Assembly (NCBI GenBank): GCA_038527215.1
Contig: JBCBGC010000181.1
Location: 1-12,577, forward strand
DNA: 12,577 bases
Direction: 5' to 3'
DNA from: JAWPMV01 sp038527215
GTDB taxonomy: Bacteria; Bacteroidota; Bacteroidia; J057
The notes beneath the pieces are model-generated. The model saw only the letters and a list, made by a program, of their open reading frames with translations. It searched no databases and was not told the DNA's origin. Below, in pieces: positions 6,415 to 12,577 of the stretch. How positions within the stretch are numbered: position 1 is the first letter of the stretch; every line of letters begins with the position of its first letter. The position numbers and the translations under genes are program-made.

Positions 6415-7669
6415 CTCTTGCCATATCTTCATTCGAAAGGATCACCACCCTTAGGGCAAGCCCTGATCTGCCTGCCGCACCGGCTGCGCCATTTGCTCCA
6501 GGATTACCATCGTCTCCCCAGGGAATGCCACCTTCGCCTCCATCACCCCCTTTTCCACCAGGTCCCGCAGGGCCTCCGTGGTTGAGCAAAGTGATAGCCT
6601 CCAGATAAGGCCGCGAGGCCGCATCCGCAAAAATCTGGAGATTGCCACCCGGCCCTCCATTACCTCCCGGCTGTCCGTCTTGCCCATCCATGCCGTCCGC
6701 ACAAAAATTCCCCATTTCCAATCCGTCATCTCCCCATATTCCATCATGCCCTTCCTGGCCCGCTCCACCATGTCCCCCAGTGCAGTCTATCAGCACGGTC
6801 CCCCCAGGCATTTGAACCCAGGCGGTTCGGGTTCGGGTAGGACTTACCGCTTTGAGCCGCAGAAAGGGCGCTCCATTTCTGATGTGGTGCTGTACGAATA
6901 ACTTAACCGATTCACCTGGCTGCCCATTGCGGTACTGGTACTTTCGGTGGAAACTCCGCCCATTTTTTCCCCGGAAATCAAAGTATACGGGAATTCTGTA
7001 GTCAACCGGGACTTCGAATACCGTTTGAATGGAAGGATCCGGCAGGTAGGTAATGTGCACCGGGACCACCGCAGGTAGCTCCTTTTGCATGGGAGGTAAA
7101 TAGGCCTCAAAGTCCATTTCTCTGTCCAGGATGCGGTAGGAAAAGAGGCCTTTGTGCGGGAAGCCCGGGACCAGGGGTTTTTGGGCAGTATATACCTTGC
7201 CCTGGCCGTAATCTATGCCAATCTCAAACTGTATGCGATTCCCCGGTCGGATATCCTGACAGTTGCGACAAGCCACCTTCAGGGCTTTCACCTTTGGGAT
7301 GGTAATGAGGGTATCCACGCGGATGTGCTCGAATCGAATATGCTGGATGGAAAGGCGCAAGTACCCGCTTTTGTTCGCCTGATCCCTGTAAATATAGATG
7401 CGGCCATTTTCTACTCGACCATGGGAAACCTCGATCAGGTAATTGCTCCAATCATAGCCTCCCCGAAGCAGTCCTGGGGTATGCTTTATTTTCCCATTTT
7501 CCTTTTTCCACTGTATCCCAAATTTGATTTCATTGGCATAGGCTAAAGGAATGTCAGGCTCAAGGAAGACTTTGAGCCAGGTGGAAGCAGCCGCGAAAGA
7601 AAAAGAAAGCATCAGAAACAGGCCCAGGCACAGAACCAGGCGAAGGAAAAGACGAAAAGGTGAGACCAT
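6389..7669 (-). CDS. Secreted protein with duplicated beta-type domain and glycine-rich C-terminus
   Basis: I do not recognise a named family. The 426-residue product has a clear signal peptide (basic start MVSPFRLFLR, hydrophobic core, likely cleavage after AAA near residue 28). Residues about 45-110 and about 145-212 look alike: EIKFGIQWKKENGKI against RIQFEIGIDYGQGKV, each with a Gly-rich turn and a Tyr-x-Ile strand about 25 residues later, suggesting a duplicated beta domain. A Cys-x-x-Cys (CRNC) lies between them. From about residue 296 to 415 the sequence is full of Gly runs such as GGHGGAG, PGGNGGPGG and GPGGKGGDGGEGG, broken by a segment with LQIFADAAS; these are GGX-like rather than strict collagen GXY. 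The motif GIxxGDDG-like (GIWGDDG, GIPWGDDG) recurs in both blocks. It lies after the topA terminator and has an inverted repeat around its start codon. Export and structural role are inferred. Confidence 0.8.
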   Translation of the reverse strand: MVSPFRLFLRLVLCLGLFLMLSFSFAAASTWLKVFLEPDIPLAYANEIKFGIQWKKENGKIKHTPGLLRGGYDWSNYLIEVSHGRVENGRIYIYRDQANKSGYLRLSIQHIRFEHIRVDTLITIPKVKALKVACRNCQDIRPGNRIQFEIGIDYGQGKVYTAQKPLVPGFPHKGLFSYRILDREMDFEAYLPPMQKELPAVVPVHITYLPDPSIQTVFEVPVDYRIPVYFDFRGKNGRSFHRKYQYRNGQPGESVKLFVQHHIRNGAPFLRLKAVSPTRTRTAWVQMPGGTVLIDCTGGHGGAGQEGHDGIWGDDGLEMGNFCADGMDGQDGQPGGNGGPGGNLQIFADAASRPYLEAITLLNHGGPAGPGGKGGDGGEGGIPWGDDGNPGANGAAGAAGRSGLALRVVILSNEDMARAMQAYPEP

Positions 7670-7698
7670 GCTTTGGTGTTTAAATGGTTAATGGTCTC
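7662..7698 (-). promoter_or_regulatory. Inverted repeat enclosing the start codon of the glycine-rich protein gene
   Basis: GAGACCAT at 7662-7669 and its exact reverse complement ATGGTCTC at 7691-7698 lie 21 bases apart. In the minus-strand mRNA the AUG and next codons could pair with the leader segment that also holds the only AGGAG-like ribosome site. This could hide the start of translation. It is a prediction from pairing only. Confidence 0.35.
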
Positions 7699-7708
7699 CT
7701 GGTGGGTG

Positions 7709-7745
7709 AAAAAAAAATGAGCTTACCCAAAAGGTAAGCTCATTT
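7709..7745 (-). terminator. topA: Intrinsic terminator of topA
   Basis: A perfect 13-base-pair stem, AAATGAGCTTACC (7715-7727) with GGTAAGCTCATTT (7733-7745), has a five-base loop and, read on the minus strand, is followed by a run of T's (7714 down to 7709). It lies about 50 bases after the topA stop codon. It also stands between topA and the downstream glycine-rich protein gene, so that gene needs its own promoter or read-through. Confidence 0.88.
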
Positions 7746-7796
7746 ATAGGTTTTTCAACTGCGCCTGATCAACAGTGTTTATTCAATGATCAAGCG

Positions 7797-10112
7797 TTAT
7801 TTTTTCTTCTTGGCTCGCCCTCTTTTAGGCTTGTTTTTGCTTTCTTCAAAGAGGCGTTCGCAATCTTCCAGGGTCAGGTTTTCTGGTTCTACATCCTTGG
7901 GAATCTTGACATTCTTGCCATGATATTTGATGTAGGGCCCCCATTTGCCTCGGAGAATCATGACATCTTCATTGAAGGTCTTGATGTACTTATTCGCCTC
8001 AGCTTCTTTTTTCTTTTCGATCAGCACGATGGCTCTTTCAAGATTGATCTCGTAAGGATCATCTCCTTCTTCAAGGGAAGCAAATAATCTCCCTAGCTGT
8101 ACATAAGGACCAAATCGACCAATATTGGCTTTTACCTCCTGCTCCTCATACTCTCCGAGGACGCGGGGAAGTTTGAAGAGGTCGAGGGCCTCTTCCAGCG
8201 AAATGGTAGAAAGGCGTTGTTCAGGACGAAGCTTGGCGAAACGTGGTTTCTCTTCTTCATCTTGAGAGCCAATCTGCGCCATAGGACCGTATCGTCCCAG
8301 GCGGGCGATCACCTTGCGGCCGGAAGCGGGGTCTACGCCCAATTCCCGCTCGCCACCGGCCCGGTCAGCCGTTGCAGCTACATGTTCCACCTGAGGCGCA
8401 AAACCCTCGTAGAACTCGCCGATCACGTTCTGCCAGCCTTCTTTGCCTTCGGCTATGTGGTCAAATCTATCTTCTACCTTAGCGGTAAACTGATAGTCCA
8501 GAATTTCGGGGAAAAACTTTACGAGAAAGTCATTGACTACGGTTCCCAAGTCGGTTGGGAAGAGCTTATTTTTTTCAGCCCCAGTGGTCTCCTGCTTTTT
8601 TCCTTCTGAGATATGCCCATCCGAAAGGACCAGTTTCTCCAGGTCCCGACGTCTGCCATCCCGACTTTCCTTGCTCACATATTCCCTTCTTTGGATGGTC
8701 GAAATGGTTGGGGCATAAGTGGAGGGACGACCGATGCCCAATTCTTCCAGTTTTTTCACGAGGCTGGCTTCCGTATAGCGAGGAGCATGACGCGAAAAAC
8801 GTTGTAGCGCGGTCATATCTACCAGGTTCAGCCCATCGCCCACCTCCATCGGAGGCAGTACGCCTTCACCTGCTTCATCCTCAACTTCTTCATCGGTCGA
8901 TTCGATGTAGAGTTTCAGGAATCCATCAAAAACCAATACTTCGCCTTTGGCTTTGAAAATGGAATCATTGGTAGAAACCGCGATGTCCACCGTGGTTTTC
9001 TCCAGTTCCGCCTGTGCCATTTGGGAGGCCAGGGCTCTTTTCCAGATGAGTTCATATAGCCGCTGCTCATTACGAGGAAGCTCTGAAACATCTGAAATAC
9101 CAAAGTCCGTAGGGCGAATGGCTTCGTGCGCCTCCTGGGCTCCGGCATTTTTGCTTTTGAATTTTCGGCTTTGGTGATAGTTATCACCAAACTGCGCCTT
9201 AATCACTTGCTCCGCCTGTCCCATGGCTGTTTCCGATAAGTTGACACTATCGGTACGCATATAGGTGATTTTCCCCGCTTCATAAAGGGTTTGGGCTACC
9301 CGCATGGTTTGAGCCACGGAAAAACTGAGCTTCCGACTGGCTTCCTGCTGGAGCGTGGAGGTGGTAAAGGGTGGGGCCGGAGATTTCTTCGCCGGCTTTT
9401 TCTCAAGTTTGGCAATGGAATAATCTGCTCCAATACAACTCTCGAGGAATGATCTGGCATCCGCTAAGGCTTTCAAATTGGAGGCCAGAACTGCTTCCAG
9501 CTTCGCTCCGCTTTGCAGCGTGAAATTTGCGGATACTTTATAGGTAGCGGTAGGCCGGAAATTTTCGATTTCCTGTTCTCGCTCTACAATCAGGCGGACG
9601 GCTACCGATTGCACCCTACCAGCCGAGAGTCCGGTTTTGATCTTTTTCCAAAGGACGGGAGAGAGCCTGAAGCCCACAATCCGGTCCAGTACCCTTCGAG
9701 CTTGCTGAGCATTCACCAGGTCCTGGTTGATGGTCCGTGGATTCTGGATGGCTCGGGTAATAGCGGGTTTGGTAATTTCGTTGAAAACGATCCGGCGCGT
9801 GGTGTCGATTTCCAGGCCCAGCGCATTGGCGAGGTGCCAGGAAATGGCTTCTCCTTCGCGGTCTTCATCCGTAGCCAACCATACGGTTTCATGGTTTTTG
9901 ATGAGGTCTTTCAACTCTTTGAGGACGGTCTTTTTGTCCGCAATGACCTCATACTTTGGGGTAAAACCGTTCTCTACATCAATGGCCCCGTCACCTTTAG
10001 GAAGGTCCCTGACGTGACCGTAGCTGGCCCGCACTGTAAAGTCGCCTCCCAAATATTTCTCAATGGTTTTGGCTTTGGCGGGGGACTCTACAATCAATAG
10101 GTTTTTGCTCAT
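7797..10112 (-). CDS. topA: DNA topoisomerase I (type IA)
   Basis: The 771-residue enzyme relaxes negatively supercoiled DNA. The TOPRIM domain holds Glu9 in IVESPAKAKTIEKYLG and the D-x-D-x-E triad Asp82, Asp84, Glu86 in ATDEDREGEA. The conserved helicity block GLSAGRVQSVAVRLI follows, and the catalytic tyrosine is Tyr284 in ITYMRTDSVNLSE. The core ends with LGIGRPSTYAPTISTIQ and a region typical of bacterial TopA. Instead of four-cysteine zinc fingers, the C-terminus has three glycine-containing repeats, seen as LGRYGPMAQIG, IGRFGPYVQLG and RGKWGPYIKYHG, as is usual in Bacteroidota, and then a lysine/arginine tail (KPKRGRAKKKK) that may bind DNA. Length and all key residues are normal. It is divergent from the GNAT gene and ends at a strong terminator, so it is probably transcribed alone. 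No convincing promoter box was found in its upstream spacer. Confidence 0.98.
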   Translation of the reverse strand: MSKNLLIVESPAKAKTIEKYLGGDFTVRASYGHVRDLPKGDGAIDVENGFTPKYEVIADKKTVLKELKDLIKNHETVWLATDEDREGEAISWHLANALGLEIDTTRRIVFNEITKPAITRAIQNPRTINQDLVNAQQARRVLDRIVGFRLSPVLWKKIKTGLSAGRVQSVAVRLIVEREQEIENFRPTATYKVSANFTLQSGAKLEAVLASNLKALADARSFLESCIGADYSIAKLEKKPAKKSPAPPFTTSTLQQEASRKLSFSVAQTMRVAQTLYEAGKITYMRTDSVNLSETAMGQAEQVIKAQFGDNYHQSRKFKSKNAGAQEAHEAIRPTDFGISDVSELPRNEQRLYELIWKRALASQMAQAELEKTTVDIAVSTNDSIFKAKGEVLVFDGFLKLYIESTDEEVEDEAGEGVLPPMEVGDGLNLVDMTALQRFSRHAPRYTEASLVKKLEELGIGRPSTYAPTISTIQRREYVSKESRDGRRRDLEKLVLSDGHISEGKKQETTGAEKNKLFPTDLGTVVNDFLVKFFPEILDYQFTAKVEDRFDHIAEGKEGWQNVIGEFYEGFAPQVEHVAATADRAGGERELGVDPASGRKVIARLGRYGPMAQIGSQDEEEKPRFAKLRPEQRLSTISLEEALDLFKLPRVLGEYEEQEVKANIGRFGPYVQLGRLFASLEEGDDPYEINLERAIVLIEKKKEAEANKYIKTFNEDVMILRGKWGPYIKYHGKNVKIPKDVEPENLTLEDCERLFEESKNKPKRGRAKKKK

Positions 10113-10230
10113 GTGTTGCTGTTGATTTCGGCTGCAATAATAATAATATCTGACAGAACTGAATGGCTAGATGTAAAACTTTTCTATTTTGAATATGTTT
10201 TTAAGCCTTTTTGTTAACAATTAATCAATA

Positions 10231-10692
10231 ATGGAGGCAAATTCTTCCGCCCCTATTCGAATCGTACTGGCTGATCAGGATCCCCTGTACGACCATGCTT
10301 TTATCATCCGTACGGAGGTTTTCGTGGAAGAAGAATCCGTAGATCAGGAAGATGAATACGACGGATTTGATCATCTTTCACATCACTACCTTGCCTTCTA
10401 CCAGGACCAAGCTGCTGGCACCGCTCGCTGGCGAACCATGCCCTCTACGGGTAGAATACGGTTAGAACGCTTTGCGGTTCTCAAGCGCTTCAGAAAGCTG
10501 GGCGTGGGCACGGCCTTGATGGAGCATATCCTTTCTCAAATTCCAGGCCAAGGCGAGGTGTTTATCCATTCCCAGGTAGAAAATAAAGCCTTTTTTGAGC
10601 GTTTTGGTTTTCAAATTTCGGGAGAACCTTTTGAGGAGGCTGGTATTCAACATTTTGAAATGAAGCTCCCGGCGGACCGAAAAGTCCTCTAA
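10231..10692 (+). CDS. GNAT-family N-acetyltransferase, ElaA/YjcF-like
   Basis: The 153-residue protein has the GNAT fold. After the first strand comes the R-x-x-V-F-V-E-E motif (Arg27 to Glu35) and an acidic stretch EDEYDGFDHLSHHYLA (41-55) that are typical of the ElaA/YjcF-like branch. The acetyl-CoA loop is RKLGVG (Arg88-Gly93) after LERFAVLKRF. The C-terminal part has HSQVENKAFFERFGF and FEEAGIQHFEM, also conserved in this branch. It should transfer an acetyl group from acetyl-CoA in the cytosol; the substrate of this branch is not established. It is divergent from topA with a 118-base AT-rich spacer, in which TATGTTTT is only a poor promoter match. An AT-rich hairpin follows the stop. 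Confidence 0.9.
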   Translation: MEANSSAPIRIVLADQDPLYDHAFIIRTEVFVEEESVDQEDEYDGFDHLSHHYLAFYQDQAAGTARWRTMPSTGRIRLERFAVLKRFRKLGVGTALMEHILSQIPGQGEVFIHSQVENKAFFERFGFQISGEPFEEAGIQHFEMKLPADRKVL

Positions 10693-10705
10693 TCCAGCTA
10701 ATTCT

Positions 10706-10738
10706 TTCATAAGTTTTTTGGTCAAAAACTTACATGAA
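10706..10738 (+). terminator. AT-rich hairpin after the GNAT gene, possible terminator
   Basis: AAGTTTTT (10711-10718) pairs with AAAAACTT (10724-10731) around a five-base loop, and the stem is lengthened by TTCAT (10706-10710) with ATGAA (10734-10738) across a two-base bulge. The stem is weak and no T-run follows directly, so termination is uncertain. Confidence 0.4.
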
Positions 10739-10851
10739 GATTGGTTTTTCGCAATTGGTGAATGAATTAAGCGGCCGAGATGCTTAATTTTTTAAATAAT
10801 CCAACATTTAAGTTATCTTAGCGTTATACCTATGCTTCAAACATAGAACCC

Positions 10852-11064
10852 ATGCAGACCCAGGAATTATTAAACGAAGCACGCGAGCTACGCCGCGTGA
10901 TGGCCAAAGCCTCCCAGATTGCTGCCAAACTCCAATCACAACTCCCAGAGTTGGAGGAGCCTGCCATGAATGCTCAGTGTAGCGTGATCCGCCATTTCCT
11001 CCATCAGACTGAAAGACAGGAAGAAAAATTGGCTGCCATGCTCAAAGCCAAGATTGCCAGCTGA
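10852..11064 (+). CDS. Small helical protein of unknown function
   Basis: I do not recognise this 70-residue product. It reads as two charged amphipathic helices (about 2-31 and 38-67) split by Pro32 and a short acidic link, with heptad-like Leu/Ala spacing, so a helical hairpin or coiled coil is likely. It has one cysteine (Cys43) and no signal peptide or membrane segment. It starts at ATG after a short leader containing TACCTATG (10827-10834), a one-mismatch match to the Bacteroidota -7 box without a good -33 partner. It stands 159 bases after the GNAT gene and 105 before the helicase gene, on the same strand as both. Coding is supported by the even amphipathic pattern and by lack of any competing gene; it is still less sure than its neighbours. 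Confidence 0.6.
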   Translation: MQTQELLNEARELRRVMAKASQIAAKLQSQLPELEEPAMNAQCSVIRHFLHQTERQEEKLAAMLKAKIAS

Positions 11065-11098
11065 GCGATAAAAAAGACCTAAGCGTTAAAAAAATCTC

Positions 11099-11144
11099 CG
11101 GAAGGATGAAGGATTGGGAGTTGCTCCTTACCTTTAACCTTCCG
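11099..11144 (+). promoter_or_regulatory. Nested inverted repeats between the small gene and the helicase gene
   Basis: Outer arms CGGAAGG (11099-11105) and CCTTCCG (11138-11144) enclose inner arms AAGGA (11109-11113) and TCCTT (11125-11129). The outer arm is followed by the T-rich ATTTCTATTT and the helicase ATG 25 bases later. It could be a weak terminator of the small gene or a leader structure of the helicase. TACCTTTA (11129-11136), near the -7 consensus, lies inside it. Confidence 0.35.
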
Positions 11145-11169
11145 ATTTCTATTTATAGGCCTCTCTGCA

Positions 11170-12577
11170 ATGATCACGATTTACAAATCTTCCGCCGGCT
11201 CGGGCAAGACCTTCACCCTGGTATTGGAGTATTTGAAAATCGTCCTCGCTAATCCCTCCTTATACCGAAACGTCCTGGCCGTAACCTTTACCAACAAGGC
11301 TACGGAAGAGATGAAAAACCGCATTATTCAGGTGCTTTCTACCCTGGCGCATGCCAGCGCGGTAGAGCTGTCAGCCAATTCCTACTATCAAAAACTCGAG
11401 GAGCATTTTGAGGGCATGGAGGATTTACCGATGCCCCATCTGAGCTTGCAGGACCGGGCGTTGTTGGTCTTGCAAAAAATCCTGAATGATTATTCGAACT
11501 TCTCCGTCTCCACCATTGAGAGCTTTTTTCAACGCATCGTGCGGGCCTTTGCCCGGGAGTTACAAATTCCCCTGGGGTATGAAGTGGAAATGAAACAAGA
11601 TGTGGTGCTCAGGGAAATCGTCAACCGAACCTTTATGGAGATTCGGGGTGATGGCTCGGAACTGGAAAAACTGTTCACCCGCTTCGCAGAGAGCAACATC
11701 GAAGAGGAGAAATCCTGGAACATAGACCGGGAAGTCCTGGATCTCGGCGAGCAGGTTTTCAAAGAAAAATACCAGCAGTTGGTCAATGATTACGAGGGCA
11801 CCACCATTAGCCCCAAGGAGGTCAGTGAACTGGCCAAAGAACTGCAAAAGATTAAATACGAATTTGAAGGCCAAATGGCTCGCTTTGGCGAACGAGCCGA
11901 GAAGATCATGCATACCTATGGCTTAGAGGTTGATGATTTCTTGCAAAAGAAGCGCGGCCCTATGGCTTTTTTACTTCGTCTCAAACAACAGCCGCCCCTC
12001 AAATTCGATCATGTGAATCCCCAATCTAGTAGCTATCTCCGGAAATTATTGAACGGGGAAGGTGCCTGGGCTAGCAAAACCGCTCCTCGTGCAGATCAAG
12101 TCGAGGCTGCGGCAGAGACAGGTCTCAATCCGCTGCTCGATGAGATAAATGGGTATACCTACAAAAACCTGCCTGCTTATGCTGCAGCGCTGCAAGCCTT
12201 GTCAAAAGTGTATGCCTTTGGGGTCCTGAGTGAGTTGCAGAGTAAATTGCAAGAGTACCGAAGGGAACATGGTCAGCTTATTATTTCTGATACCAGCTTT
12301 TTGCTAAATAAGGTGGTGGCTGAACAAGAAGATTCTCCCTTCATCTACGAAAAGGTGGGCAATCGCTATGATCATTATCTGCTCGATGAGTTTCAGGATA
12401 CCTCAGATATGCAATGGCGGAATTTATTCCCCCTGATCCTGGAAAGTGTAGCCAATGGCAAGAAAGGCCTGATTGTCGGGGATGTCAAACAATCCATCTA
12501 CCGCTGGCGGAACGGGAACATGCGGCTTCTGATGCGGGCGGTGGAGGATAAAATGGCCGCTTTTGGCCGGCCTACCG
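11170..12577 (+). CDS. RecB/AddA-like UvrD-family helicase (partial, 3' end outside window)
   Basis: An open frame of 469 codons runs from the ATG at 11170 to the right edge. Superfamily 1A motifs are present in order: Walker A SSAGSGKT (7-14), motif Ia AVTFTNKATEEM (37-48), the STIESFFQRIVRAFA block (from 114) typical of RecB/AddA, Walker B LLDEFQDTS with Asp406-Glu407, and motif III GDVKQSIYRWR (from 438). The long insert between about 140 and 380 is the 1B/2B-type region. Such proteins unwind double-strand break ends for recombination repair and usually end in a RecB-type nuclease domain, which would lie beyond the window along with any AddB-like partner. Start choice is firm, as Walker A begins only six residues after the Met, normal for this group. 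I leave the symbol blank since RecB-like and AddA-like Bacteroidota proteins cannot be told apart here. Confidence 0.92.
   Translation, partial: MITIYKSSAGSGKTFTLVLEYLKIVLANPSLYRNVLAVTFTNKATEEMKNRIIQVLSTLAHASAVELSANSYYQKLEEHFEGMEDLPMPHLSLQDRALLVLQKILNDYSNFSVSTIESFFQRIVRAFARELQIPLGYEVEMKQDVVLREIVNRTFMEIRGDGSELEKLFTRFAESNIEEEKSWNIDREVLDLGEQVFKEKYQQLVNDYEGTTISPKEVSELAKELQKIKYEFEGQMARFGERAEKIMHTYGLEVDDFLQKKRGPMAFLLRLKQQPPLKFDHVNPQSSSYLRKLLNGEGAWASKTAPRADQVEAAAETGLNPLLDEINGYTYKNLPAYAAALQALSKVYAFGVLSELQSKLQEYRREHGQLIISDTSFLLNKVVAEQEDSPFIYEKVGNRYDHYLLDEFQDTSDMQWRNLFPLILESVANGKKGLIVGDVKQSIYRWRNGNMRLLMRAVEDKMAAFGRPT

Noticed and set aside
6420..6790. Possible tandem DNA repeat or CRISPR-like array in the glycine-coding stretch
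   Set aside because: There is no fixed repeat unit or regular spacing at DNA level; the resemblance comes from glycine codons.
6251..7110. Several frames of 60-110 codons across the glycine-rich gene
   Set aside because: They are shadows produced by the GC-rich Gly/Asp codons; only the frame with signal peptide and regular domain pattern was kept.
5374..7669. Polysaccharide gene cluster
   Set aside because: GT-C, WbqC and GT2 genes are on different strands and separated by unrelated genes, with no sugar-nucleotide, flippase or polymerase genes in view.
9513..10100. 195-codon plus-strand frame opposite topA
   Set aside because: It is antisense to the strongly conserved TOPRIM region of topA; its sequence shows no domain and follows from the codon pattern of topA.
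10113..10230. Promoters for topA and the GNAT gene
   Set aside because: Only poor matches (TATTATTG on the minus strand, TATGTTTT on the plus strand) without a proper -33 partner were found, so they were not listed as features.
11529..11913. Minus-strand frames opposite the helicase gene
   Set aside because: They lie within the well-conserved RecB/AddA-like reading frame and show no domain of their own.

Overview
The window reads as chromosomal DNA of a member of the Bacteroidota. The evidence is a GWxTD-domain secreted protein, a WbqC-family protein, a topoisomerase I whose C-terminus is built of zinc-free glycine-containing repeats, a RecB/AddA-type helicase of Bacteroidota style, and promoter candidates of the TTTG-N19/20-TAnnTTTG type used by the primary sigma factor of that phylum. 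The balanced base composition would suit a Saprospiria/Lewinella-like lineage, but that placement is a guess. No rRNA, tRNA, CRISPR array, phage or insertion element was seen. Coding density is high, and no gene-free stretch exceeds about 210 bases.

Left part (1-2500), minus strand: ribBA, followed 16 bases after its stop by a multi-membrane GT-C-type glycosyltransferase-like gene that runs off the left edge. The RibB half of RibBA has lost several catalytic residues, while the RibA (GTP cyclohydrolase II) half looks intact. The spacer upstream of ribBA separates it from a divergent ArsR-type regulator without cysteines and carries a perfect palindrome that may be its operator.

Middle part (2484-7670): the ArsR gene converges on a WbqC-like gene. 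Divergent from WbqC, a good promoter candidate leads into the secreted GWxTD protein. A second promoter candidate leads into ybaB (nucleoid protein), tightly coupled to a GT2 glycosyltransferase. The GT2 gene overlaps by 26 bases at its 3' end with a convergent gene for a secreted two-part protein: duplicated beta-type domains followed by a glycine-rich tail. Glycan-related genes (GT-C, WbqC, GT2) are thus scattered among housekeeping genes rather than forming a clear polysaccharide locus.

Right part (7670-12577): topA on the minus strand ends at a strong intrinsic terminator and is divergent from an ElaA/YjcF-like GNAT acetyltransferase. Then come an unrecognised 70-residue helical protein and the first 469 codons of a RecB/AddA-like helicase-nuclease that runs off the right edge.

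No clear new multi-gene system stands out. The points most worth a second look are the degenerate RibB domain, the glycine-rich secreted protein with a hairpin around its start codon, the palindrome before the cysteine-free ArsR gene, and the unknown small gene with a structured segment just before the helicase.
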